This document shows, in pieces, positions 54,239-63,871 of a DNA stretch of 64,000 nucleotides. The notes below the pieces were generated by a model. The model searched no databases and had not been told where the DNA came from. It worked only from the letters and a program-made list of their open reading frames with translations. Each line of letters starts with the position of its first letter. Positions within the stretch are counted from its first letter, which is position 1. Source of the DNA: Corynebacterium uberis (GTDB lineage Bacteria; Actinomycetota; Actinomycetes; Mycobacteriales; Mycobacteriaceae). The stretch is taken from positions 744,001 to 808,000 of the forward strand of contig NZ_CP085051.1 in NCBI RefSeq assembly GCF_020616335.1, read 5' to 3'. The position numbers and the translations under genes were made by a program.

Positions 54239-54487
54239 CTAGCTCTCGCTCTTGCGCCCCGCCACAACCACGTACCAATAGATCAGCGGGCCGATCAGGG
54301 GGACCATCACAAAGAGGATGCTCACCAGGGTCTTCTGGCCCTGGGAGAACTCCGGATTCTTTACCACGTGGCTGATGGCGTAGATGGTCACGGCCACTGC
54401 CGCCACGGTCAGCGCCAGCACGCCCACCGTCCACATGGCGTCGTAGGTGGCGGGCAAGGGGGAATTGGATGATTCGGCAAGCAGCAT
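54239..54487 (-). CDS. Small membrane protein, PLDc_N-like
   Basis: 82 residues, two helices (TVGVLALTVAAVAVTIYAISHVV and TLVSILFVMVPLIGPLIYWYVVV) with KNPEFSQGQK between them. The second helix pattern (GPxIYWYVV) is the phospholipase_D-nuclease N-terminal (PLDc_N) signature found in many short actinobacterial proteins. No enzymatic domain is present. TAGGAGG lies 4 nt before ATG 54487. It is the last gene in the GntR direction, 35 bp downstream of the GntR gene, and may share its transcript. Confidence 0.75.
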   Translation of the reverse strand: MLLAESSNSPLPATYDAMWTVGVLALTVAAVAVTIYAISHVVKNPEFSQGQKTLVSILFVMVPLIGPLIYWYVVVAGRKSES

Positions 54488-54522
54488 GAGTCCTCCTAGT
54501 GTCGGTGCTGTCTGGTTTTAGG

Positions 54523-55284
54523 CTACCCTGCCTGTGGCGGGCAGACCATGGCCACGGGGGAGGGGGCGTGCCGGGAGACCGTGGTGGTGATGCTGGCCTT
54601 GTCAAAGAGGTAGCGGTCATCGGAGGACTCGATGACCGCACCGTCGGGGGTGAACGCTCGGCGGCGTACGCGCAGCAGGGCAGTACCGGTAGGAACGCGC
54701 AGGAGTTCAGCATCCGTGGGGTCGGCAGGCAGCGCGTCGATAGTGCGGGTGGCGCGATCGATGGGCACCCCGCAGTCCACGAGTCGCTGGTAAATGGACC
54801 CAGAATCGGGATCGAAGCTCAAGACGTGTTGGCCGAACTCGAGCGGATAGTTGAGGCGTTCCACCATGGCCGGGGTGCCGTCCATGAGTCGCAGCCGCAG
54901 GACGCTGACGACGGGGGCGGCGTCGGCAAGCTCAAGGGAAGCGGCCAGGCTGGGATCGGCCTTGGTACGGGTGACCCACTGGGTCTGCTGGCCTGGTGTG
55001 ACCCCGGACGCCTGACACCACTGGGTGAAGGAAAACAGGTGATCAAAGGACTGCGTGGGCAGGGTGTCTATGACGCGGGTGCGCCGTCCCTGCCCGGAAG
55101 AGACCATGCCTTCCTGGCGCAGGATTCCCACGGCCTGGCGGACTGTGCCTCGGGCGGCGTTGAATTGTTCACACAACTGGGCCTCAGAGGGCAGTGGATC
55201 GCCGGGGGACAGGGTTCCCGAACGGATGTCATGGCGTAGCTGCGCGGCGATCTCCATGTATCGCTGGACAGGTGGGGTGGCCAC
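54523..55284 (-). CDS. GntR/HutC-family regulator of the phosphonate module
   Basis: 253 residues from GTG 55284 (AAAGGAGG 4 nt upstream). Winged HTH: QLRHDIRSGTLSPGDPLPSEAQLCEQFNAARGTVRQAVGILRQEGMVSSGQGRRTRV. UTRA ligand-binding domain from about residue 85 to the end (SVLRLRLMDGTPAMVERLNYPLEF; GTALLRVRRRAFTPDGAVIESSDDRYL). Divergent from the FAD oxidase gene. Regulators of this type control phosphonate catabolism genes in other bacteria; 2-aminoethylphosphonate or a derivative is the likely effector (inference). Confidence 0.9.
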   Translation of the reverse strand: MATPPVQRYMEIAAQLRHDIRSGTLSPGDPLPSEAQLCEQFNAARGTVRQAVGILRQEGMVSSGQGRRTRVIDTLPTQSFDHLFSFTQWCQASGVTPGQQTQWVTRTKADPSLAASLELADAAPVVSVLRLRLMDGTPAMVERLNYPLEFGQHVLSFDPDSGSIYQRLVDCGVPIDRATRTIDALPADPTDAELLRVPTGTALLRVRRRAFTPDGAVIESSDDRYLFDKASITTTVSRHAPSPVAMVCPPQAG

Positions 55285-55438
55285 GGGGCCTCCTTTGCTG
55301 GACAAGTCAACCGTCCCAGTGGGGTGTGTGAGTCAGGGTGGTACGCGGCAGTAATTGAAGTTCATGATAGCGGAACCGATGTGCGGGGCCCTCCCACTGA
55401 GCGGAGGAAAGCGAACAACCGGTAACAATTTCATGAAC

Positions 55439-55450
55439 ATGTCTAGTCAA
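55439..55450. promoter_or_regulatory. Candidate HutC-type operator before the FAD oxidase
   Basis: ATGTCTAGTCAA, close to the TnGTCTAGACnA symmetry of HutC-type sites, 28-39 bp upstream of the -10 CATAAT (55478-55483), which ends 6 nt before ATG 55490. Similar words, TGGACAAGTCAA (55299-55310) and ATAGACAAGTG (56698-56708), lie near the GntR start and before phnD. Confidence 0.4.
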
Positions 55451-55489
55451 GTATGGCGAGTGGGGGTGAGATCTGCGCATAATCACACC

Positions 55490-56650
55490 ATGACTACTCA
55501 CACTGTGGCTGCACACTCTGCGCAGCCAACTACTGACCTACTCATCGTCGGCGCCGGAATTATCGGCTTGGCCACTGCCTTTTGTGCCCTTGGGGAAGGC
55601 CGCACGGTCCGCATCGTCGACGCCGCCGGAGGGTCTGCTGGCGCCGTTGGCGCCTCCATTCAAAACTTTGGTCATGCCTGTGTGACCGCCCAGTCGGACC
55701 TCATCCAACCGGTGGCACAGGCCTCCCGTGCAGGCTGGCTGCGCGCCGCTGCGGCAGCTGGCTTCTGGGCCCGTGAGGCGGGCACGTGGGTTCCGGCCGT
55801 CACAGAAGTAGAAGCCCAGGTGCTCGATGAATTTGCCCACCACCGTGGCAGCCAGCAGGTGCGGCTGATCGGCCGTGACGACGTTGCTGCTGCGCTGGGG
55901 AATCCTGACCTTGCAGCCGTCTCAGGCGCGCACTTCCCGCGCGACCTGCGAGTCAATCCCCGCGAGGTGGTCCCGGTCCTCACACGCTACCTGGCCGACC
56001 AGGGCGTGGAATTCGTGTGGAATGCCCGTGCCCTGCACGTTGGTGATGGCACCGTGGAGACCACCGCGGGCACGTACGCAGGCACCCAGGTGGTTGTCGC
56101 ACCTGGACACCAGTTGTCTGGGCTTTTTCCCCAGTTGGCGCAGCGTCACCAGGTGCGGGTGTGCGAGCTGGTCATGTCCATGATCCGGCGGCCCGCCCAC
56201 ACTCCGGAGGACTTGAGTGTGCTCACCGGGACCTCGTTGGCGCGCTATGACGGCATCGCCGCCATGCCCAGCGTGACGGCGCTGCGCGAGGAGCTTGTCC
56301 AGCGCGAGCCGCGCTTAGTGGATTGCGTGGCTAACCTCATGATGACGGGTACAGCTGACCACGTGCTCATTGGTGATTCGCACGCCTACTCGCAGGCTCC
56401 GGATCCCTTCATCGACGCGGAGATCGCGCAGCTGCTGCTCGATCGCGGATGTGCGTATCTGGGCATTGAAAAGCCCTGTGTGGTGCAGCGATGGAAGGGC
56501 ATCTACGCCGATAGTACCCAGACCAACCTGGTGCTGGAGCGCCCGGATGCAGCCACGACCGTGGCGGTGGTGACCTCCGGGATCGGCATGACGCTGTCTT
56601 TTGGTATCGCGGAATTGATCCTGAGTGGCGGCAATGTTGCGGGCTTCTAG
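55490..56650 (+). CDS. FAD-dependent oxidase of phosphonate catabolism (TIGR03364/HpnW-like)
   Basis: 386 residues. FAD-binding LLIVGAGIIGLATAFCALGEGRTVRIVDA, NFGHACVTAQ, RDLRVNPREVVPVLTRYL, and the C-terminal WKGIYADSTQTNLVLERPDAATTVAVVTSGIGMTLSFGIAE. It belongs to the DAO/glycine-oxidase-like group that TIGR03364 describes next to phosphonate genes. Relatives oxidatively deaminate 2-aminoethylphosphonate or N-methylated derivatives to phosphonoacetaldehyde. CATAAT 6 nt before ATG 55490 suggests a leaderless mRNA. No aminotransferase (PhnW) is encoded here, so this oxidase is the likely entry enzyme. Confidence 0.88.
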   Translation: MTTHTVAAHSAQPTTDLLIVGAGIIGLATAFCALGEGRTVRIVDAAGGSAGAVGASIQNFGHACVTAQSDLIQPVAQASRAGWLRAAAAAGFWAREAGTWVPAVTEVEAQVLDEFAHHRGSQQVRLIGRDDVAAALGNPDLAAVSGAHFPRDLRVNPREVVPVLTRYLADQGVEFVWNARALHVGDGTVETTAGTYAGTQVVVAPGHQLSGLFPQLAQRHQVRVCELVMSMIRRPAHTPEDLSVLTGTSLARYDGIAAMPSVTALREELVQREPRLVDCVANLMMTGTADHVLIGDSHAYSQAPDPFIDAEIAQLLLDRGCAYLGIEKPCVVQRWKGIYADSTQTNLVLERPDAATTVAVVTSGIGMTLSFGIAELILSGGNVAGF

Positions 56651-56807
56651 GCGGCGGTGAACACTCGGTGACATGTCCATGAATTGCCCTAGCTACTATA
56701 GACAAGTGCCGTGCGGTGTCGGACAATAAGACGAACGACGCCGCATGAAGGGGCGTCGATAAGCACACTCAGCAACCCCTGCTCCCCGCGAAAGGCCGGA
56801 ACACCAC

Positions 56808-57720
56808 ATGTCCCACACCCGCTGGCTGACCGGATGCCTGGCACTGGCAACCACCACAGCACTAGCCAGCTGTGCATCAACACCCACCGACGCGCCCACC
56901 ACCATCACCTTTGCCGCCGTTCCCGCGGAATCTGCCATGAGCTTGGAACAAAGCTTTGGGCACCTCACAGCCCTATTGGAAAAGGAAACCGGTGCGAAGG
57001 TGGAATTTCACAACGCATCGGACTACGCCGCCGTCATCGAAGGCATGCGCGCAGGCCAGATCGATATAGCCTCACTCGGGCCGTTTTCCTACGTCATTGC
57101 CAAAGGCACCGGGATGGACTTAAACCCAGTAGCCGCCGCCTCCCACGCCAAGGACCAGGCGCCCTCCTACACTTCCCGGGCCTACGTGAAAACAGGCTCC
57201 GCCATCCAGTCGCTCAAACAGGCCGAAGGTCACCGGGTCTGTTTGGTGGACAAGGCGTCTACCTCCGGATACCTCGTCCCCCTCAAAGGTTTCATGGACG
57301 CACAGATAGACCCCAACACCGGCATTGAGCAGGTGCTCAGCGGTGGGCACGACGCCGCGCTGCTGGGTCTGAAATCCGGCAACTGCGATGTCGCCTTCGC
57401 GCATGACGCCATGGCCACCACGCTGGAAAAGTCCGGGCAGTTACGCGCAGGTGAGATCCAGGAGATCTGGAAGTCAGAACCCATCCCGGAAGACCCCTTG
57501 ACCGTGAATAATTCCACGCTGACCCCACAGCTGCGCGAGAAGATCACCACCGTGCTGCGCGAACAGGCCACCAAGCCGGCCTTAGTTGAGGCGGGAATCT
57601 GCCCGAGCGAACACGACTGCGAGCTGCCGGAAGAAACCGAGTATGGCTACCTGCCGGTTGACGATTCCTCCTTCGACCCCATCCGTGACCTGTGCACGAC
57701 AACCAAGGCGGAGGCGTGCC

Positions 57721-57734
<14 letters not shown>
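56808..57734 (+). CDS. phnD: Phosphonate ABC transporter substrate-binding lipoprotein (PhnD-like)
   Basis: 308 residues. The lipoprotein signal MSHTRWLTGCLALATTTALASC ends in the lipobox LASC. The mature part has the PhnD/THI5-like fold: ITFAAVPAESAM, FGHLTALLEKETGAKVEFHNASDYAAVIEGMRAGQIDIASLGPFSYVIA and SGYLVPLKGFMDAQID. It binds phosphonate outside the membrane. It is the first gene of an overlapping transporter block (phnD-phnC-phnE). The word GGGGCGTCGATAAGC lies in its 5' region (56750-56764). Confidence 0.93.
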
Positions 57735-58592
<858 letters not shown>

Positions 58593-58596
<4 letters not shown>

Positions 58597-60341
58597 CCAC
58601 TCTGAAAGCCCCGAAGCGCGCACCGATTCCAGCGCTTCCCGTTCGCCTGGCCCAGCCGGGCACCGCGGCCTGGGTGGTAGTGATGATCCTGCTTGCCGCC
58701 GGACTTTGGTCCATGTACTCGCTGGGCATCAATGCTGCTGCTCTGGCTCGCTCGGGCACCAACGCAGTGGCCTTTGTTCGGCGGCTTGTTCCTCTTGACT
58801 TCCCTGGGTTTGCAGAAACTGCGCAGCTTGTCGGCCAGACCCTTGCCATCGTCATCGCTGCGACAGCTGTGAGCGTGGCCCTTTCCCTCCCCGTCGCATT
58901 GCTGGCGGCGCGTGCCACCACACCGGCACCGTGGGCACGGCGCGGGGCGCGCGCAGTGATCGTTGGTTGTCGCGCTGTGCCGGACCTAATTCTGGCCATC
59001 ATTTTTGTGCGCGCCTTCGGCCTGGGTGCCACCGCCGGCGTGTTGGCCATGGGCATCCACTCAGTAGGAATGGTGGCCAAACTCTACGCCGATGCCATCG
59101 AAGACCTCGATCCCAGCGCGCGCCGTGGTGTGGCGGCTACCGGTGCGAGTCGTGCCCAGCAGATCATCGCCGCGATTCCCCAGGCCTTGGCGCCACAGCT
59201 TATTGCCACGGCCCTGCACCGGTGCGACATCAATCTGCGTACGTCGGTGCTGTTGGGGTACGTCGGCGTGGGCGGAATAGGACTGGCCATCGCAGATGCA
59301 CTGCGCGTGCTCAACTATCAGCGCGGGATGGCGCTCGCGCTGATTGTGCTGGTGTTGTGCATCGCCATGGAAATGGTGTCCGGAGTCGCGCGGGCGGTGC
59401 TGCAACGCGGTGGGGCTGGGGGCGTCGGCAGGCGCGGTGTGCTGCGTGGGGGCGGAAGCGCGGGGGCGTCGATACGCGAGAACAACACCACGCCGCCGTG
59501 GACGTGGCAGCGCAGTGGTCGCACCGCGGTGTTCGCGCTAGTGACAACGGTGGTCGTGGTCTCTTTCGTGGCTCTTGATTCCAGCCCGGCGCAGCTTACC
59601 CATGGAATCTCGCTGCTTCCAGAGACCCTGGCGCTATTGTGGCCGCCCACCACGGGCGGGGCGGGGGCGGCGATTTGGGCGGCGCTGCTGGTGACCATCC
59701 AGATTGCGCTGGCAGCTACCGTGATCGGAATGGTGGCCGCTGTGCCCATCGGGATCCTTGCCGCCCGCAATGTGGTGGCCAATAGGGCGGTGCACAGCTT
59801 CTTTCGGCTGCTCATCGTGGTGGTGCGCGGCATCCCAGAACTCATCGTGGCCATCATTTTCGTGGTGATCTCCGGACTGGGTGCCATAGCCGGAACGCTG
59901 GCGTTGTCCCTCGGCGCGGTGGGGTTGCTGTCCAAGCTGGTCGCTGACTCTGTGGAAGAGACGGATCAGCGTGTGCAACACGCCGTGGCAGCCACAGGGG
60001 CCAATCCCGGACAAGTGTTTTTTGCTGCCACGGTGCGCCAGGCTGCCCCCGCGCTGGTCGCGCACATTCTCTATCTGCTGGACACCAACGTGCGCTCGGC
60101 CACCCTGTTGGGCGTGGTGGGCGCCGGCGGCGTGGGTTTCCTGCTGCTCAACGCTGCACGCATCAATCAATTCGGGGTGGTCTCCGCCATCGTGCTGATC
60201 ATGGTTGGCATCGTGGTGCTCATTGAGGCGTGCTCGATGTGGCTGCGCGCGGTCATGTCGGCGCGATCTGCCACGCAATCCGCCGCACGTCGGGCGAGTG
60301 CGGCCCAACATCCCTCAGTTACCCAAGGAGTAAAGCAATGA
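58593..60341 (+). CDS. phnE: Phosphonate ABC transporter permease, two PhnE domains fused
   Basis: 582 residues. Half 1 (about 1-270) and half 2 (about 330-560) are each a complete PhnE permease with their own EAA-type loop (GVAATGASRAQQIIAAIPQALAPQL and AVAATGANPGQVFFAATVRQAAPAL). Both have RAVPDLILAIIFV / RGIPELIVAIIFVV. A hydrophilic, Gly/Arg-rich linker (about 275-310) joins them. PhnE normally homodimerises; here the two halves are on one chain and have diverged. GTG start overlaps the phnC stop. The stop overlaps the next gene (ATGA). Confidence 0.93.
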
Positions 60342-61021
60342 ACAAATACCAGCTTGTTGTCTGCGACATGGCCGGAACTACCATCAACGATCGCGATGAG
60401 GTCTACCGCGTCCTGCGTGCGGCCACCGAGCGCGAAGGGGCCCGGTTGAGCGATGCTCAGTTCCAGGAACACATGGGCACAGAAAAGCGCGACGCCATCA
60501 CGCAACTGCTGCGCATCGGAGGTATTGAGCCTACGCAAGAGCTGGTGGGCCAGGCCTTCGCGTGGTTCACCGCCGAGCTGCGCCGCACCTACCAACAGAC
60601 CCCACCCGAGCCGCTCGAAGGGGTAGCCCCAGCTCTGCGGAGGCTGCGGGGCGCTGGCGTGACTGTGGCGCTGACCACCGGGTTTTCCCGCGAGATCACC
60701 GACATCATCCTCGCCGGGCTGGGATGGGAGCCGGGCGCGCCGGACAGCGTCATAGACATCAGTGTGGCTGGTGACGAAGTCGCCCACGGCCGGCCCGCCC
60801 CGGACATGATTGAGCGTGCCATGAGCATCGCCGGGATCACGGATCCGAGCGAGGTGCTCAGCTGCGGCGATACCCAGGCGGACGTGCGCTCCGCCCAGCG
60901 CGCCGGCGTCACCGCAGTCGGCGTGCTGACCGGTCACCTCAGCCGCGAGGACTTTGCCGCCCTGGATACTGCGGTGGTGCTCGAATCTGCCGCCGACCTG
61001 CCCGAATTGGTCATCGGTTGA
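60338..61021 (+). CDS. Phosphonatase-like HAD hydrolase (TIGR03351 type)
   Basis: 227 residues. Nucleophile motif VVCDMAGTT (D10), where Ala12 replaces the usual second Asp, a phosphonatase feature. The cap domain contains HMGTEKRDAI with K50 at the place of the Schiff-base lysine of PhnX. Then TTGFSRE, HGRPAPDM and CGDTQADVRSAQRAGVTAVGVLTG. Phosphonoacetaldehyde hydrolase splits the C-P bond to acetaldehyde and phosphate. ATG 60338 overlaps the phnE stop; CAAGGAG lies upstream. Fits directly after the oxidase and transporter as the C-P cleaving step. Confidence 0.9.
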   Translation: MNKYQLVVCDMAGTTINDRDEVYRVLRAATEREGARLSDAQFQEHMGTEKRDAITQLLRIGGIEPTQELVGQAFAWFTAELRRTYQQTPPEPLEGVAPALRRLRGAGVTVALTTGFSREITDIILAGLGWEPGAPDSVIDISVAGDEVAHGRPAPDMIERAMSIAGITDPSEVLSCGDTQADVRSAQRAGVTAVGVLTGHLSREDFAALDTAVVLESAADLPELVIG

Positions 61022-62028
61022 TGCGCGCCCAGGCTCAACTATGGAGCGGAGGGCGCAGCTTCTCGCTTATCGACGCCCCCCTTCCCACACTGTCCGCAGG
61101 CGAAGTGCTGGTAGCACTCACGGCGGCGACGGTGTGCGGATCAGACCGTCACACGATCTCCGGACGCCGCAGCGCCGCGTGCCCCTCGATTCTTGGACAC
61201 GAAGGCGCCGGGGTAGTGGTGGAGTCGCGCCGCGATGGAGTGAGAGCCGGTGATGCTGTGGTCCTGGGTGTAACGAGTTCGTGCGGGACTTGCCCGCGGT
61301 GTCGCCGCGGCCTGGCGGCCAAGTGCCTACACGTGCGCAAGGTCGGCCACGAGCGCTTCGATCCCGCAGATACCTGGGTGCTGTCTGGAACCTACGCCAC
61401 CCACGTGGTCGCCCCGGCTGGACTTCCCGTGGCTTTCGCGCCGCACGGGCTTCCACTTGGAGCCGCCGCCACCGCCGGATGCGCAGTAGCAACGGTGATG
61501 GCCATGCTGGAGGCCGCCGGGCAGCTGCGGGGGCGCCGCGTGCTGGTCATGGGATTAGGCCTGCTGGGGTTGTGTGCGGCGCAGGCGGCGCTGCACGCTG
61601 GGGCGCACGGCGTCCATGGTGCGGATCCTGACCCTGCCGCACGCTCGTGTGCTGCCGGGATGGGTGTGACGGTGAGCGCCGACGTGCCTGAGTCCTGTTG
61701 GGACATCGCTTTTGAACTGTCCGGCTCGCAGGCTGGGGCGCGGTCCTGCGTTATGGCACTGGACGTTGGCGGCACCGCTGTGCTGGCAGGCACCGTGGCT
61801 CCCGTGGGAACCATTGACGTGGACCCGGAGTGGATAGTGCGCGGCTGGCGCACCGTCACCGGTGTGCATAACTATCAGCCCTGTCACCTCACCCAGGCAG
61901 TGGAGTTTCTGGATGGACCGGGGCGGGGACTGCCCTGGGACACCATCCTGGGGCGGCGCTACGGCTTGGCTGACCTGCCGCGCGCATTCGCAGAGGCTAC
62001 GGGCCTGCGTGCGGTGGTGGAGTTCTAG
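61021..62028 (+). CDS. Zinc-dependent alcohol dehydrogenase of phosphonate module (TIGR03366/HpnZ-like)
   Basis: 335-residue MDR enzyme. Catalytic-zinc CGSDRH and GHEGAGVVV, structural zinc CGTCPRCRRGLAAKC, and nucleotide fold VLVMGLGLLGLCAAQAAL. TIGR03366 describes such dehydrogenases beside phosphonate genes. It could reduce or oxidise the aldehyde (acetaldehyde or phosphonoacetaldehyde), though this is inference. ATG 61021 overlaps the stop of the phosphonatase-like gene by 1 bp (TGATG). It is the last gene of the module, before tRNA-Gln. Confidence 0.9.
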   Translation: MRAQAQLWSGGRSFSLIDAPLPTLSAGEVLVALTAATVCGSDRHTISGRRSAACPSILGHEGAGVVVESRRDGVRAGDAVVLGVTSSCGTCPRCRRGLAAKCLHVRKVGHERFDPADTWVLSGTYATHVVAPAGLPVAFAPHGLPLGAAATAGCAVATVMAMLEAAGQLRGRRVLVMGLGLLGLCAAQAALHAGAHGVHGADPDPAARSCAAGMGVTVSADVPESCWDIAFELSGSQAGARSCVMALDVGGTAVLAGTVAPVGTIDVDPEWIVRGWRTVTGVHNYQPCHLTQAVEFLDGPGRGLPWDTILGRRYGLADLPRAFAEATGLRAVVEF

Positions 62029-62046
62029 CCCCGCTGGCGCCTCGCT

Positions 62047-62076
62047 TTGAGCCGTGGCCTAGTCCTCGGGTAGAGT
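62047..62076 (+). promoter_or_regulatory. Promoter of tRNA-Gln
   Basis: TTGAGC (62047-62052), 18-bp spacer, TAGAGT (62071-62076), ending 24 bp before the tRNA 5' end. Confidence 0.65.
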
Positions 62077-62099
62077 GTGGCGTGCGCGCAAGCGTGAGA

Positions 62100-62171
62100 T
62101 TCCCCATGGTGTAATCGGCAACACTACGGTTTTTGGTACCGTCATTCTAGGTTCGAGTCCTGGTGGGGAAG
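62100..62171 (+). tRNA. tRNA-Gln (anticodon TTG)
   Basis: 72 nt. Acceptor TTCCCCA (62100-62106) pairs with TGGGGAA (62164-62170), discriminator G. The anticodon stem ACGGT/ACCGT encloses TTTTGGT with anticodon TTG. The T-arm is CTAGG-TTCGAGT-CCTGG. CCA is not encoded. The discriminator G and the 7-bp acceptor fit glutamine identity. Confidence 0.95.
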
Positions 62172-62243
62172 CAATGATAGGGGGAAAGCGGCTGGTTGGG
62201 GGTAGTCCAGCTCGAGGCTGAACCTGGTTAGATTCGCAGGAAC

Positions 62244-62559
62244 ATGGGCCGTGGGAAAATGCCGTCTGCCGCGCCTGAAGGTGCACTCTTTATTGCCGGA
62301 CTTCTTGCTCTTGCTCTTGGGCAGGCAATCAGGGCGGGTGTCAATAGTGCGGTAATTATTGGTGTGGTGTTCACCATCGTGGGCGCATTCGGATGCCTTT
62401 ATCGCATTGTTCTTGGCGCAGCGCCCGGTCCGCGGAAGGGTATTCAGTGGGGCTGTTTCCGTGGCCATCGAACCGGATGGAATTCTCACGGGAGCACCGT
62501 TGTATATCGGTTTAGCCATTGTGGTCTGCCTGTTTTTGCACCGGGGCGAAGGGCAGTGA
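62244..62559 (+). pseudogene. Small membrane protein gene with apparent frameshift
   Basis: From ATG 62244 one frame gives two helices (GALFIAGLLALALGQAI and AVIIGVVFTIVGAFGCLYRIVLG) up to about 62430, then loses membrane character. The frame shifted by one carries FSGAVSVAIEPDGILTGAPLYIGLAIVVCLFLHRGEGQ to a stop at 62559, a third helix and a natural C-terminus. Joined, they make a protein of about 105 residues. Either a real frameshift or a base error near 62415-62450. Function unknown. Confidence 0.5.
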
Positions 62560-62661
62560 GAACTGCCAATAGGGTGCGCATGGTCGCGCTCTGGAGCTGT
62601 ACTTGAGTCTGGGGCCTTCGCGTCAGGGGCCATTGTGTCTAAGGTAGGGGAAGTGAAGACA

Positions 62662-63072
62662 ATGCCGATCCCACCCTCCGGGAGTCCTCGGGTGGTGTTC
62701 TACTATGACGCCACCTGCGGGCTATGCGTGCGTTCGGCACGGTGGGTCCAGGCCGTGGATCGGCGGGGACGCGTGCAGTTTCTTGCCCTGGATAGCCCCG
62801 GTGCCCTAGCAGCGCTGGGAATCACACAGCAGCAGGCTCAGGCCACCGCGTGGGTGATGCGCGGCACTGAGCGGCTGCGCGGTGCCGGTGCGGTCAATGC
62901 TGTATTGGATGCGCTGGTCAGTGCGCATTTTCGGGGCTTTAGCGCCATCTACCGCGTGCCTGGTATTCGTTTCCTGGAGGATCGGGCGTATCGGTGGGTG
63001 GCGGAGCATCGGCATCTATTTCCCGGTGCACGGTCGTGGTGCGATGGGCAGCGGGGAGTGTGTGCGCGATAG
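62662..63072 (+). CDS. DCC family thiol-disulfide oxidoreductase-like protein
   Basis: 136 residues. VVFYYDATCGLCVRSARWVQAVDRRGRVQFLAL contains the DxxCGLC motif that names the DCC (DUF393) family. AWVMRGTERLRGAGAVNAVLDAL and IYRVPGIRFLEDRAYRWVAEHRH complete it. The CxxC suggests redox activity, but no substrate is established. ATG 62662 is chosen (GGGGAAG about 10 nt upstream); an in-frame GTG at 62635 is the alternative. Confidence 0.88.
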   Translation: MPIPPSGSPRVVFYYDATCGLCVRSARWVQAVDRRGRVQFLALDSPGALAALGITQQQAQATAWVMRGTERLRGAGAVNAVLDALVSAHFRGFSAIYRVPGIRFLEDRAYRWVAEHRHLFPGARSWCDGQRGVCAR

Positions 63073-63139
63073 CGTGACGGGAGGGGGCGTCGATAAGCAA
63101 AGATAGGACCTCCACGGTTGACCAGATACCCTGGTTGCC

Positions 63140-63871
63140 ATGGTGAGACAGCGGATGAGTGGGCGCGCCCGGCGTGAGCAGCTCATCGAGATCGGGCGGC
63201 AGCACTTTGCGCAGCGCGGTTTCGATGGCGCCACAGTAGAAGAGATTGCGGCCAGCGCGGGGGTGACTAAGCCGGTAGTCTATGACCATTTTGGGGGAAA
63301 AGAGGGCCTGTATGCGGTGATTGTGGATCGAGAAATGCTCCACATTGAGCAGGTGATTACCTCGGCGCTGTCGGAGGGGGGCTCGCATGAGCGTATTGAG
63401 CGGGCGGTCCTGGCGCTATTAACCTACGTCGAGGAGCGCACGGATGGGTTCCGTATTCTGGTACGGGATTCCTCGCCGCGGATGGGCTCGTCGAATGCCA
63501 CGCTGCTTAATGCGACGGTCGGCCAGGTGTCCTATATTTTGGCGGGCAAGTTTGAGGAATTTGGGCTGGACCCCACAACCGCGGTGCTCTATGGGCAGGC
63601 GTTGGTGGGAATGGTGTCCATGACGGCGCAATGGTGGCTGGATGATCGTTCCATTGACAAGCGGGAGGTGGCGCGGCACATCGTTAACCTGTGTTGGAAT
63701 GGGCTGCACCACCTGGAGATGAACCCGCATCTGTCCGATCGGGTGGTGGCGGCGCTGGATGCGCATGATGCAGAAAAGCGGGCCCAAGAAGGGCAGGTCC
63801 AGGAAGAGCAGGCCCAGGAGCCCCAGCAGGTCCACGAAGACAAGAAGATCCAGGAAGGTTTTGCACAGTAG
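63140..63871 (+). CDS. TetR/AcrR family regulator upstream of mfd
   Basis: 243 residues. HTH QHFAQRGFDGATVEEIAASAGVTKPVVYDHFGGKEGLYAVIVD. The C-terminal domain has TAQWWLDDRSIDKREVARHIVNLCWNGLHHL. It ends with a Gln/Glu-rich tail of about 35 residues (repeating AQE/VQEEQ units) that is probably unstructured. TACCCT ends 7 nt before ATG 63140, so a leaderless mRNA is likely. A TetR gene between glmU and mfd is conserved in corynebacteria. Its stop overlaps the mfd GTG (TAGTG). Confidence 0.9.
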   Translation: MVRQRMSGRARREQLIEIGRQHFAQRGFDGATVEEIAASAGVTKPVVYDHFGGKEGLYAVIVDREMLHIEQVITSALSEGGSHERIERAVLALLTYVEERTDGFRILVRDSSPRMGSSNATLLNATVGQVSYILAGKFEEFGLDPTTAVLYGQALVGMVSMTAQWWLDDRSIDKREVARHIVNLCWNGLHHLEMNPHLSDRVVAALDAHDAEKRAQEGQVQEEQAQEPQQVHEDKKIQEGFAQ

